Below are positions 8,371-17,373 of a DNA stretch of 59,068 bases, piece by piece. Each line of letters begins with the position of its first letter. Positions within the stretch are counted from its first letter, which is position 1. This DNA comes from Pyrinomonadaceae bacterium (GTDB lineage Bacteria > Acidobacteriota > Blastocatellia > Pyrinomonadales > Pyrinomonadaceae). The notes beneath the pieces are model-generated. The model saw only the letters and a list, made by a program, of their open reading frames with translations. It was not told the DNA's origin and made no database searches. The position numbers and the translations under genes were made by a program. The DNA lies in contig JAVEDE010000126.1 of NCBI GenBank assembly GCA_030841105.1, positions 1 to 59,068 on the forward strand, given 5' to 3'.

Positions 8371-9639
8371 ATGAGACTGCCGGGACTACTGACGAAAGAG
8401 ATTTTGGCGATGTCGCTCGACAGCATTCGGGCGCACAAGTTCAGGAGCATCCTGACGACGGTCGGCATCGTCATCGGCGTCCTGACGGCGGTAGTGATCG
8501 CCTCGATCCTGACGGGCTTGCGCGGCAACATCGTCCGCATCGTCGAAGAGTACGGGTCGAACAACCTCTACGCGTTTCACCTGACGACGGGGCCGCAAGT
8601 CGGCGAGCGCGATCAAGCCGAACGCACGCGCAAGGTCTTGACGCCCGAAGACGGCGAGGCTCTGAAGGCCGCGCCCGCGGTCGAAGACGTGGCCTTCGAG
8701 TCGCCGAACATCGGCTACGGCGGCGGCCCCTTCGACGACACGATCACTTACAACGGCAAGACCTACCGGCGCGGCAACACGAAGGGCGTCACGGCGAACC
8801 ACGCCTTCGTGCTCAACACAAGCTTGCGCGAAGGCCGCTTCATCTCCGAACAGGACGACGTGTACCGGCGCGCGGTGATGGTCATCGGCGTTAACGCGGC
8901 CGACGCTTTGTTCCCGGACCAGCCCGACAACATCGTCGGCAAGCAAGTGAAGATGGGCGGCTATGTCTTCGAGATCATCGGCGTGCTGGCGAAGCGCAAG
9001 AACACTGTGATGGGCGAGAACGAGGAGGACAACGCAGTGCTCGTCCCGTTCCGCACCGGCCTTCAGATCGCGCCCGCGCGCCGCTTCCTCATCCTCGTCA
9101 TCCGCGCCCGCAGCGGGCAGACGCAGGCCGCGCAAGATCAGGTGGAAGAAATTTTGCGCACGCGGCGCGGCGTGAAATTCAGCGAGCCGAACAACTTCGA
9201 CGTGAAGACGGCGAGCGCGTTCGTCGAGCAGTTCGACAGCATCACGGGGATGGTCGGCTTGATCGCCATCGCCATATCAAGCGTCGGTCTGCTCGTCGGC
9301 GGCATCGGCGTGATGAACATCATGCTCGTGTCGGTGACGGAGCGCACGCAGGAGATCGGCATCCGCAAGGCCATCGGCGCGCGCCGCGTGGACATCGTCA
9401 ACCAATTCCTGTTCGAGGCGATGACCCTGACGCTCTTCGGTGGCATCCTCGGCGTCTTGCTCGCCGTCCTGATCAGTCAACTCATCATGTTATTAGTGCC
9501 CTCGCTCCCGGCGGCGATCCCGCTGTGGGCTGTGGTGACGGGGCTGTTGGTTTCGATCGGCGTCGGCCTCGTGTTCGGCGTGTGGCCTGCGATGAAGGCG
9601 TCGCGGCTCGATCCGATTGAATGCCTGCGTTACGAGTAG
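8371..9639 (+). CDS. MacB-type ABC transporter permease (second of pair)
   Basis: The 422-aa paralogue of the preceding permease has the same order: a transmembrane helix (TVGIVIGVLTAVVIASIL), a periplasmic MacB core and an FtsX domain with [25 protein letters not shown]. It ends in [15 protein letters not shown], the usual MacB family ending. The spacing of 24 bases and the strong terminator just after it define a two-gene transcript. The ATPase partner must be encoded elsewhere. Substrate is unknown. Confidence 0.9.
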   Translation: MRLPGLLTKEILAMSLDSIRAHKFRSILTTVGIVIGVLTAVVIASILTGLRGNIVRIVEEYGSNNLYAFHLTTGPQVGERDQAERTRKVLTPEDGEALKAAPAVEDVAFESPNIGYGGGPFDDTITYNGKTYRRGNTKGVTANHAFVLNTSLREGRFISEQDDVYRRAVMVIGVNAADALFPDQPDNIVGKQVKMGGYVFEIIGVLAKRKNTVMGENEEDNAVLVPFRTGLQIAPARRFLILVIRARSGQTQAAQDQVEEILRTRRGVKFSEPNNFDVKTASAFVEQFDSITGMVGLIAIAISSVGLLVGGIGVMNIMLVSVTERTQEIGIRKAIGARRVDIVNQFLFEAMTLTLFGGILGVLLAVLISQLIMLLVPSLPAAIPLWAVVTGLLVSIGVGLVFGVWPAMKASRLDPIECLRYE

Positions 9640-9660
9640 GACTGTTAAGTTGAAAATTTA

Positions 9661-9705
9661 AGGCGGGCGTCATCGCGTGAGTTGATGACGCCCGCCTCGA
9701 TTTTT
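9661..9705 (+). terminator. Intrinsic terminator of the permease pair
   Basis: A perfect 14-bp stem (9661-9674 with 9684-9697), a 9-nt loop and TTTTT at 9701-9705. The remaining bases to 9986 hold no supported gene. Confidence 0.93.
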
Positions 9706-9986
9706 GGTGTTGACTGAAGCTAACGACGGCGAACTCGCGCCCGTAAGTGTTGGTCGCAACTACCATGCGAGGGCATCCGTTCGGGGCGGCGGACGCGTAA
9801 TTGAGGGCGTGGTGGTTGAAAGCGGGAAGGCTTTGGAATTGGAGAGAGCGTTGTGCTAAATTCGCTGACCGTGAATCACAAGTTGATCCGAAGGGGCAGA
9901 AGTCGTGCCGCCGCAATCTCCGATCAACGCGCGCTTGCCTTGAAATCTCCCGCTTCTTTTTCCGCCCTGTAGTCGGAGGCCGTTAG

Positions 9987-12900
9987 ATGTCCGAACGTTT
10001 CTATCTCTCGCTGCTCGTCGCGGTTGTCGCGTGCCTGCTCGCGCTCGCGCCCGTCTCGCACAGGGTCACGGCGGCGGCAACGCCGACTGGCACAAACAAC
10101 GCGACGACGAACACGGAGGCGGCGCGGCGCGCGCTCGCCGAGGGCACGGCTCTGCTGCGTCGCAACCGCGCCGATCAAGCGCTCCCGCTCCTCGAATCCG
10201 CGCTCCGGCTCTTCACCGAGGCGAACGACGCGAGCGGCCTCGCCGCGGCTTCCGACGCGCTCGGCGATCTCTATCTCAGGCACGGGCAATACACGACCGC
10301 CGTCGAACATTTCCAACGCGCCGCCGAAGCCTTCCGCGCGCGCGGCGAGACGGCCAACGCCGCGCTCATGTTCGCCAAACTCGGCGAGGCGTATTACCTC
10401 GCGGGCGACGAGCCGCGCGCGCGCGCGGCCTTCGCGCGCATCGGCGAGGGCGGGAAGGGAAGCGGCAGCGGCGCGGGACTGAACGCGGGCGCGAGCGGTA
10501 ATGGCGGCCGGAACAACGCGAGCGCGGGCGGAGCGTCCGTCGCCGGGTCGGTGTCGTTCGCGTCCATCAGCGCGTTGTTGCCGGGGTTGGGTGCGTGTCC
10601 TTCGATTAACCCGAAGAGCGCCGCGCCGCCGATCCTGAGCGCGGCGAACAACGTGGCGGGGATCAACATATCGGGCGGCAACTCGCCGAATAATCCGCTG
10701 AACAACCCGCCGCGCAACCCGTCCGGCAATGTGCCGAACAACCCGACGGGCAATCCGGGCGGGCGGCAACCCGGCAATCCGGCGGGCAACTCGCCTAACA
10801 ACCCGACGGGTAACCCGTCGAGCGGTCGTCCGAACAATCCGCCCAGCTCGTCGTCCGGCAGTTCGTCAGGAAATTCGACGGCCAGACCGTCAGGCACTCA
10901 ATCGGGGAATCCGTCGAACAATCCGTCGAACAATCCGACGCACAACCCGTCTAACAATCCGTCTGGCAATTCGTCAAATAACCCGACGCACAATGCCTCG
11001 AATAACCCGACGAATAACGGCTCAAATAATCCGTCGAATAATCCTTCTAACAACCCGTCGAACAATTCGTCAAACAAACCTTCAAATAATCCGTCGAACA
11101 ACTCGCCGAACAATCCGGCGAACGGGTCGCCGAACAGCAGTTCAAACAGTCCGTCGAACAACCCCGCGAATAACTCTTTGAAGAAGTCGCCGGGGAACAC
11201 GTCGGACGGCAACTTGAAGAATGCGCCTGACAGTCCGGCGGGCACGTCCGCGCGCAACGCGCCGGGCGACAACTCGCCCAACGCGGCGAACAAGCCTTCG
11301 CACAACGAGCCGCGGAACATGGGGCGCGCGCCGAAGAACTTAGACGACCTCGGCCGCATGGATTTGCGCGTGGTGGACGAGCAGGGCAACCCCATTGAAG
11401 GCGCGAAGGGGCGGCTCTCGACCACGCGCCCGAACGGCATCTATTGCGATTGCTTGAATGTCACGGACGCGAACGGCCGCGCCGTGCTGCCGCCGCTGCA
11501 CGTCGGTAAAGAGTTGAAGTTGGAAGTGAACGCCCCCGGCTACGAGCCGTTCGAGCAGATCGTCCCGGCCGAACAACTCGCCGAGCCGTTCAAAGTCACG
11601 TTGCGGGCAAAGGACGCCGCGAACTCCGCGCCGCGCGGCGCGGGGCAGAAGTTTGCGCACGCCGTCATGCCGTGGCGACCGCGCGCGACGAACGCGTTGA
11701 ACGCGACGGGCGCAGTTGCCAGTCTCGACTCGTCCGACGCCTGTTTCGATTTCTACCGCCTCTTCGTCGCCTACGCGACGAGCGAACTGCGGCTCGCGCG
11801 CGCGGACTTCGACAATAACCGCACGGCCTCGGCGCAGGCGCATTACCTGAACGTGCTGGCCGCCGCCGACGCGGACGCGCCCGCCGGGAATCTCGCCGCC
11901 GCGCGTCTCTTCCGCGCTGTGGCGCGCACGAGCCTCGGCGACATCGCCCTGCGCCAGAGTCGTTTCGCCGACGCGCTCAAGTTCTACGGGCAAGCTGCTG
12001 ACATCGCGCGCAGGGACGGTCGCGCGGAGTTGACATGGGGAGCAGAGCGCGGCCTCGGCAAGACCAACTGGGTGATGGCCGCGGGCGCAAGCGACGCGCA
12101 GGCCGAAGCCCGTTACAGGGACGCCGCGCTCAAACATTACCGCGCCGCGCTCGACATCATCGAGACGCTCTACGCCGGAAGTTTGCGCGCCGACAACGCG
12201 CGGAGCAATTTTCTGGCGACGACGAGAGACGTGTTTGAAGAAGGGGCAAGCGTGCTCGCGGAGATCGTGTTGACGGACGCGCCGCCCACTGCGACGCGCA
12301 CTCAGGCGTCGGCGCACGCGTCGAACGCCGCAGACGCGCGACCGCTCGAAGGGCGTTCGCTCGTCTACGCCGCCGAAGCCTTCCGCATCGTGGAGCGGGG
12401 CAAGGCGCGTTCGCTGCTCGACATGCTCGGCGACGCGCGCGCCGAGGTGCGCGAGGGCGTGTCGCCCGCGCTCGTCGAACGCAAGGCCGCGAACACGGCG
12501 CGGCAACAGGAGATCGCGAGCTTGCTCGGCGGCGTCGGTCTGCAAGGCGACGCGCCGAAGCGGAGCGTCGCGGAGTTGGAGGCGGAACTCGAACGTCTCT
12601 CGGTCGAGTTCGACAGTCTGGAAAATCAGATCAGGACGAGCAGCCCGCGGTACGCCGCGCTGGTGCGCGCCGAACCTCTGACGCTCGCCGAAGTGCAGCG
12701 GCAAGTGTTGGACGCTTCGACCGTGCTTTTGGAATACAGCTTGGGCGAGCACCAATCGTACCTGTTCGCGGTGACGCAGACGGGCGTGACGCTCCACCGC
12801 CTGCCGTCGCGCGAGCGCATCGAGCGACAGGCCATCGCGCTCAGGCAGCAGTTGATCCCGGCGGGCGTGCGCCGCGCCATCGCGGGCATCAACGTCGCGG

Positions 12901-13964
12901 AGACCACGCGCGGGCTGACGCTCGGCAGCCCTTCGATCGCCGCGGCGAACGTGAGCGCCTACGCCTCGGCCGCGAACGCGCTCTACCAGACCGTCGTCGC
13001 CCCGGCCGCCGCGAGCCTCGGCGAACGCCGCATCCTCGTCGTCCCCGAAGGCGCGCTCAACTACGTGCCGTTCGAGTCGCTCGTCGTGACGACCGGCGGC
13101 GTTGACTATTCGATGCTCTCCTATCTCGTCAAGACGAACGAGATCGTCTACGCACCTTCGGCCTCAATCGTCGCCGAACTCAGGCGACAGGCGCGTCGCA
13201 CGGACGCCGCGACATCGGCGCGCGGCGGGATGCTCCTCGTCGCCGACCCCGTGTTTGACGCAACCGACTCACGCCTGCAATCGTCGTCGCCGCAGGGCGC
13301 AACGCGTGCGCGCGAGACGGTGCGCGGCCTGTCGCTCGCCAGCGCGCTCGCGGACGTGACGAATGTGAAGGGCGGCAATCTGAAGTTGGTACGTCTCGAC
13401 GGCACGCGCTTCGAGGCCGAAGAGATCGCCAAACTCGCACGCGCCTCCGGCGGGCAGGCCGACGTGTGGCTCGACTTCGACGCGAGCGAGTCGAACTTGA
13501 GCGCGCGCAAACTCGACGGCTACCGCGTCCTGCACTTCGCCACGCACGGGCTGCTCGACGCCGAACGCCCGCAGTTCACCGGACTTGCGCTCTCGCTCGT
13601 CGGCCAGTCGAACGCCGACGGCTTCCTGCGCGTTGACGAGGTTTTCAATTTGCGACTCGGCTCGCCGCTCGTGATGTTGTCGGCGTGCGAGACGGGACTC
13701 GGCCGTGAGCGCAGAGGCGAGGGCGTCATCGGGTTGACGCGCGCTTTCATGTACGCGGGCGCACACACGGTCGGCGTCAGTTTGTGGTCGGTCGGTGACA
13801 AGTCAACCGCGGAGTTGATGCCGGAGTTTTACCGGCGTCTGCTCGCGGGGCGGGAGGGCGCGCCCGCCGCGATGCGCGCCTCGCAACTCACGTTGATCGC
13901 GGGCAAGCGTTACAGCGCGCCGTTCTACTGGTCGCCCTTCGTCATCGTCGGCGATTGGCGTTAG
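9987..13964 (+). CDS. Secreted TPR / Asn-Pro-Ser repeat / CHAT-domain protein
   Basis: This is a 1325-aa exported protein. Order: signal peptide (about 1-29); TPR repeats (35-150); Gly/Ala linker; a long low-complexity region of N-x-P-S/T tetrads such as NPSNNPSNNPTHNPSNN (about 230-430); a carboxypeptidase-regulatory-like beta domain (MDLRVVDEQGNPIEGAKG..., about 455-545); more TPRs (570-780); a coiled segment (EIASLLGGVG...LEAELERL); and a C-terminal CHAT domain (about 950-1325). CHAT is a caspase-like peptidase fold, and both catalytic residues are visible: His1187 in LHFATHGLLD and Cys1234 in LSACETGLG. Family knowledge predicts a cysteine peptidase gated by TPR-mediated protein contact. 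Here it would act outside the cytoplasm, perhaps after anchoring by the repeat. Target unknown. Two secreted TPR-like genes follow. Confidence 0.92.
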   Translation: MSERFYLSLLVAVVACLLALAPVSHRVTAAATPTGTNNATTNTEAARRALAEGTALLRRNRADQALPLLESALRLFTEANDASGLAAASDALGDLYLRHGQYTTAVEHFQRAAEAFRARGETANAALMFAKLGEAYYLAGDEPRARAAFARIGEGGKGSGSGAGLNAGASGNGGRNNASAGGASVAGSVSFASISALLPGLGACPSINPKSAAPPILSAANNVAGINISGGNSPNNPLNNPPRNPSGNVPNNPTGNPGGRQPGNPAGNSPNNPTGNPSSGRPNNPPSSSSGSSSGNSTARPSGTQSGNPSNNPSNNPTHNPSNNPSGNSSNNPTHNASNNPTNNGSNNPSNNPSNNPSNNSSNKPSNNPSNNSPNNPANGSPNSSSNSPSNNPANNSLKKSPGNTSDGNLKNAPDSPAGTSARNAPGDNSPNAANKPSHNEPRNMGRAPKNLDDLGRMDLRVVDEQGNPIEGAKGRLSTTRPNGIYCDCLNVTDANGRAVLPPLHVGKELKLEVNAPGYEPFEQIVPAEQLAEPFKVTLRAKDAANSAPRGAGQKFAHAVMPWRPRATNALNATGAVASLDSSDACFDFYRLFVAYATSELRLARADFDNNRTASAQAHYLNVLAAADADAPAGNLAAARLFRAVARTSLGDIALRQSRFADALKFYGQAADIARRDGRAELTWGAERGLGKTNWVMAAGASDAQAEARYRDAALKHYRAALDIIETLYAGSLRADNARSNFLATTRDVFEEGASVLAEIVLTDAPPTATRTQASAHASNAADARPLEGRSLVYAAEAFRIVERGKARSLLDMLGDARAEVREGVSPALVERKAANTARQQEIASLLGGVGLQGDAPKRSVAELEAELERLSVEFDSLENQIRTSSPRYAALVRAEPLTLAEVQRQVLDASTVLLEYSLGEHQSYLFAVTQTGVTLHRLPSRERIERQAIALRQQLIPAGVRRAIAGINVAETTRGLTLGSPSIAAANVSAYASAANALYQTVVAPAAASLGERRILVVPEGALNYVPFESLVVTTGGVDYSMLSYLVKTNEIVYAPSASIVAELRRQARRTDAATSARGGMLLVADPVFDATDSRLQSSSPQGATRARETVRGLSLASALADVTNVKGGNLKLVRLDGTRFEAEEIAKLARASGGQADVWLDFDASESNLSARKLDGYRVLHFATHGLLDAERPQFTGLALSLVGQSNADGFLRVDEVFNLRLGSPLVMLSACETGLGRERRGEGVIGLTRAFMYAGAHTVGVSLWSVGDKSTAELMPEFYRRLLAGREGAPAAMRASQLTLIAGKRYSAPFYWSPFVIVGDWR
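10672..11300 (+). repeat. 12-bp coding repeat (AAC-AAY-CCG-TCG type) in the CHAT gene
   Basis: Degenerate 12-bp units encode Asn-Asn-Pro-Ser and variants (Asn-Gly-Pro, Asn-His-Pro). The best-conserved block lies around 10910-11100. It is in frame throughout and separates the N-terminal TPRs from the middle beta domain. Such arrays can vary in length by slippage. Confidence 0.85.
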
Positions 13965-14204
13965 CAAGTTGAGTAGCGATAGGCGAAAGGCGAGGCCGTC
14001 TTTTGAGCAAACTAAACTCTGTCGTAAAAGCATCTCACGCGGTAAGCGTCGCGCCTTCGGAGACGGGCGCGCGCCACAGGGGGCAGGGGCGGGAAGATTC
14101 GCGCACTTCGCGCGATTGAGATAGAATTGCCGCCCCCTAGCGCTCTCCCGAACGAGCCTGCCGGGTGAGGACATCATTCTTCATTGATGAGAGAAGGAGA
14201 AGAA

Positions 14205-15107
14205 ATGGCGAAAATGTTTATGTACGCGACCCGCGCGTTGGTGGTCGCGCTGTCCCTCGTCGCGTTCGGCGGGGCGTTCGGCGTGGTGAACGCGCAGCAA
14301 CCGCAGGGTCAGAACCCTCCCGCGAAGAAGAAGAAGCTGCCGCCCGGCGCGAAAGGTTTCGCGCAGTTCGCAGATCGCGACGCCTCCGACAAGTTGGTGA
14401 CGGGCGGAGCGACGCGCAGCGGGTGCGTTACCTACGAGGAGTTGATCGACTGCGCGACGGGGCAGGCGAGCATGGGCAACACGAAAGAGGCCATCGAGTT
14501 TCTGACGCAGGCCGCGACGCTCAAGCCGGAGATGTTCGGCCCGCAATACAAGCTCGGTCAGGTTTACGAGTTGCAGGGCAAGTACAAAGAGGCCGCGGCC
14601 GCCTACAAGCGCGCCGTCACGCTCAAGATTGACGAGAGCGCGGGCGAGACGCCGGTCAACGTGATGAGCGCCTACTTCAACCTCGGCAACGTCCACGCGA
14701 TGATGAACGAGCACGCGCAGGCCGTCGCCGCCTTGAACGAAGTCATCCGCCGCCTGTCCGACCCTTTCCCCACGCCGCACTACAATCTGGGGCTGTCTTT
14801 GGCCGCGCTCGGCAAACAGCAGGAGGCCGTCAACTCTTTCAAAGAGGCGATCAAGATCAAGCCCGACTACTGGGAAGCTCACTACAACCTCGGCGTCGCC
14901 TACTCGAAACTCGAAGACTACCCGCAGGCCATCGCGGCGTTCAAGAAGACGCTCGAGTTGAAACCCGACGACGCGCAGGCGCACTACAACCTCGGCCTCG
15001 CCTATTACTTCATGGACGATGCCAAGTCGCTCGCGGCCGAAGTGCAAGCCCTGCAAAAGACCAAGCCGGAACTGGCGAAGGAACTCGCCAAACTGAACGG
15101 CAAATAG
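14205..15107 (+). CDS. Secreted TPR-repeat protein
   Basis: The 300-aa product has a signal peptide (MAKMFMYATRALVVALSL... to VNAQQ) and a basic stretch PAKKKKLPPGAKG. At least five TPR units run from about residue 90 to 280, including PHYNLGLSLAALGKQQEAVNSF, AHYNLGVAYSKLEDYPQAI and AHYNLGLAYYFMDD. TPRs mediate protein-protein contact. The start at 14205 follows GAGAAGGAG (14192-14200); in-frame codons just upstream are unlikely starts. It lies 240 bases after the CHAT gene and may serve as its scaffold, which is speculation. Confidence 0.85.
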   Translation: MAKMFMYATRALVVALSLVAFGGAFGVVNAQQPQGQNPPAKKKKLPPGAKGFAQFADRDASDKLVTGGATRSGCVTYEELIDCATGQASMGNTKEAIEFLTQAATLKPEMFGPQYKLGQVYELQGKYKEAAAAYKRAVTLKIDESAGETPVNVMSAYFNLGNVHAMMNEHAQAVAALNEVIRRLSDPFPTPHYNLGLSLAALGKQQEAVNSFKEAIKIKPDYWEAHYNLGVAYSKLEDYPQAIAAFKKTLELKPDDAQAHYNLGLAYYFMDDAKSLAAEVQALQKTKPELAKELAKLNGK

Positions 15108-15354
15108 GTTAGTCAAACACCATCGAACACGCGTCGCGCCACGAGCGGCCGACGCACACATCGCCCGCGCCACGCGAAACGGTTTTCACTTTTTCGCGCG
15201 GCGCGGGCGGTTCGATTAACGGCCGACGGCCGTCTCGATGATGGGCGCACTCGCAGGTGGCGTTCGCCGCGCGCGCTAGAGTATATTGAGCGGCATCGTA
15301 GACTCCCCCGTCGGTTGAAGCGTTGCCATAAAATTTTCGTAAAGAGGATCGCTA

Positions 15355-16467
15355 ATGAGAAACAGAGCATTTAACGCCCTGCTGCTGCGCACACTCGCCG
15401 TCTGCGCGTGCCTGATGTGGTGGTGCGCCGCCCCGGCCTTTGCCGCCGCCACCGTTACTAACGCGCGCGTCGCGTCGGCAATGAACCCGGCGACGTTCGA
15501 CACGCCGCCGCAAGAGGGGCAGTCGAAAGATAAGAAGAAAGATAAGAAGGACAAACCGCCGACCGTCCCTGAGGCGGAGTTGAACGCGGCGAAGGCTATC
15601 GAAGCGGCAGCGGATGTTCCGGCGATGCTCACGGCGGCCAGCGCGTTCTTCGAGAAGTATCCGAAAAGCCCGCTGCGCCCGCAGGTCGCGCCGCTAATCG
15701 CCGATCGCATCGGCCAGATCGCAGACCCCGCGCAGCGCATCGCGCAGAGCGAAAATTACCTCAAACTCTTTACCGCACCGGCCGACGCCGAACTCGTCCA
15801 GCAACACCTGCTCACCGCCTACACCGCGGCCAACCGGCTCGACGATGCCTTCGCGCTCGCCGCAAACGTGATAGACAAAAGCCCCGACCCGGTGGCCGCG
15901 ATGATCAACCTGACGCGCGGCGGTTTGAGCGAGGCCAGAAATCAGAATTTGAAATACGTCGCGCCGAGCCGCCAAATGGCACTCAAGGCCGTCGCCCTGA
16001 TCGAGTCCGACAAGAAGCCTTCGACCGTCACCGACGCGACGTGGAACGATTACAAGACGCGCTGGCACGGACAGTTGTACCAGTGGATCGCCATGCTCTC
16101 GTTGGCCGCGGGCGACAAGGCCGACGCCAAGACCCGGCTCAACAGCGCCATCGGGCTGAACCCGCGCGACCCGATCAACTACGTGCTGCTCGTCGAGATG
16201 GTGAACGGCGAATACCAGCGTCTCGTCCAACTGCACAAGGCCGCGACACCGGGCGCGGAGAAAGACGCGCTGCTCAAACAGGCCGAGACGCAGTTGGACG
16301 AAGTGATTGACGCCTACGCGCACGCCGTCGCCCTCACCGAAGGCGACGCGCAGTACGACACGATGCGCGTCGGGCTGAAAGCCGACCTCGAATCGTATTA
16401 CAAATACCGCCACAACAATTCGACCGACGGCCTTCAAGCGTTGATTGACAAGTACAAAAAACCCTAG
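15355..16467 (+). CDS. Secreted TPR-like helical protein of unknown function
   Basis: The 370-aa protein has a signal peptide (residues 1-30, ending PAFAAA), then a short Lys-rich stretch (KDKKKDKKDKPPT). Helical hairpins resembling TPR or HEAT units follow (AAKAIEAAADVPAMLTAASAFFEKYPKSPL, AQRIAQSENYLKLF, TAANRLDDAFALAANVID). The C-terminal third describes sets of items per time unit in sequence style (SAIGLNPRDPINYVLLVEMV), typical of divergent TPRs. No catalytic motif. A GAGG precedes the ATG by about 8 bases. It ends a run of three secreted repeat-rich proteins and is followed by a terminator-like hairpin. Confidence 0.75.
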   Translation: MRNRAFNALLLRTLAVCACLMWWCAAPAFAAATVTNARVASAMNPATFDTPPQEGQSKDKKKDKKDKPPTVPEAELNAAKAIEAAADVPAMLTAASAFFEKYPKSPLRPQVAPLIADRIGQIADPAQRIAQSENYLKLFTAPADAELVQQHLLTAYTAANRLDDAFALAANVIDKSPDPVAAMINLTRGGLSEARNQNLKYVAPSRQMALKAVALIESDKKPSTVTDATWNDYKTRWHGQLYQWIAMLSLAAGDKADAKTRLNSAIGLNPRDPINYVLLVEMVNGEYQRLVQLHKAATPGAEKDALLKQAETQLDEVIDAYAHAVALTEGDAQYDTMRVGLKADLESYYKYRHNNSTDGLQALIDKYKKP

Positions 16468-16491
16468 CCTGCACGTCTAGCTCCGAAGGTG

Positions 16492-16518
16492 GCGCGTCGC
16501 ATCGTCTAAGCGACGCGC
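16492..16518. repeat. Short inverted repeat after the TPR-like gene
   Basis: GCGCGTCGC (16492-16500) and GCGACGCGC (16510-16518) can form a 9-bp stem with a 9-nt loop. No T-tract follows. Confidence 0.6.
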
Positions 16519-16555
16519 GGAAGTTTCGAGTTCCGCGCTACCGCAACGCACACGC

Positions 16556-16597
16556 GAAAGCGGCTTCGTGAATCTCTCACGAAGCCGCTTTCTTGTC
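16556..16597 (+). terminator. Terminator-like hairpin between convergent genes
   Basis: A perfect 16-bp stem: GAAAGCGGCTTCGTGA (16556-16571) with TCACGAAGCCGCTTTC (16577-16592), a 5-nt loop, then a weak TTGTCTGT tail. It separates the convergent TPR-like and Lys/Gly-rich genes. Confidence 0.75.
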
Positions 16598-16660
16598 TGT
16601 ACCCGTCCCGGAGGCCGGGAGACCGTTGAGGGTCTGCCGGAGAGAGTTGCGCGGCGTCGG

Positions 16661-17242
16661 TTAACCGTTTCCGGCCGAGCCGCCCTGACCGCCTTCGCCG
16701 CCGCTGCTCTCGCCGCCGCCTGTCCCTTCATTCCCGCCCGTGCCGACCGGGGTGATGCCGGCCTGCTCTTCGAGCGGCGGGAGCACCGCGGCCACCGCGC
16801 CGCTCACCAACCCGGCCGCCGCGCCCGCCAGCACGCGCCTCACGATCCCTTTCGCAGCCTTCTGGCCGCCGCGTTTCTTGGAAGACTTCTTCGCGCCGCC
16901 CTTCTTACCGCCGCCTTTCTTACCCGCGCCTTTCTTACTTGCGCCCTTCTTGCCGCCGCCCGAAGCGGCCGACTTCTTCGTTGACTTCGACGCGCCGCCC
17001 TTCTTGCCCGCAGACTTCGACGCGCCCGCGCCTTTCTTCACGGCCGACTTGCTCCCGCCTTTACTCGCGCCCTTGCTGCCACCTTTGCTGCCGCCCTTGC
17101 TGCCGCCTTTGCTGCCGCCCTTGCTGCCGCCCTTGCTTGCGCCTTTGCTCCCGCCCTTACCCCCGGCTTTGCTCGCGCCGCCTTGACCGGCCGCGCCGCC
17201 CCCGGAAGCCGACTTCTTCTTGCTCGCTTTTTTCGCTGGCAT
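16661..17242 (-). CDS. Histone H1-like Lys/Gly/Ser-repeat protein
   Basis: The 193-aa product starts MPAKKASKKKSASGGG, then has about 130 residues of KGGSKGG, KKGAGKKGG and similar units. It continues with SSKKRGGQKAAKGIVRR, a hydrophobic stretch (VLAGAAAGLVSGAVAAVL) and a Gly/Glu/Ser tail (GTGGNEGTGGGESSGG). The lysine array resembles AlgP, HctB and H1-like proteins that compact DNA. The strong ribosome site AGAAGGAGA lies upstream of 17242. The hydrophobic segment plus acidic tail is unusual for this class and could be membrane-contacting or a multimer interface. DNA binding is inferred from composition only. The coding DNA contains direct 9-12 bp repeats prone to length change. Confidence 0.75.
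   Translation of the reverse strand: MPAKKASKKKSASGGGAAGQGGASKAGGKGGSKGASKGGSKGGSKGGSKGGSKGGSKGASKGGSKSAVKKGAGASKSAGKKGGASKSTKKSAASGGGKKGASKKGAGKKGGGKKGGAKKSSKKRGGQKAAKGIVRRVLAGAAAGLVSGAVAAVLPPLEEQAGITPVGTGGNEGTGGGESSGGEGGQGGSAGNG
17040..17175 (-). repeat. Tandem 12-bp coding repeat (Gly-Gly-Ser-Lys)
   Basis: Near-identical units reading GGC-GGC-AGC-AAG on the minus strand encode repeated GGSK or GASK. Third-position variation is low, which suggests recent expansion within the H1-like gene. Confidence 0.8.
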
Positions 17243-17373
17243 TGCTTGAGTTCTCCTTCTTGGTTGTAGAGTCTTTCCGTTCGTCTCAACCTAATAAACT
17301 AATCCGCCACGGCACGCAAGAAAAAAGTTGGACGCACGCCACTCTCCGCGCGTGCGCGCCCGGTGGAAAAACC

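Noticed and set aside
9801..9986. 61-codon frame between the permease terminator and the CHAT gene
   Set aside because: Trp/Arg-rich, no convincing ribosome site or domain; considered non-coding.
9987..13964. CHAT protein as part of a phage-defence system (type III-E or gasdermin type)
   Set aside because: It has a signal peptide, and no gasdermin, Cas7-11 or other defence gene is near.
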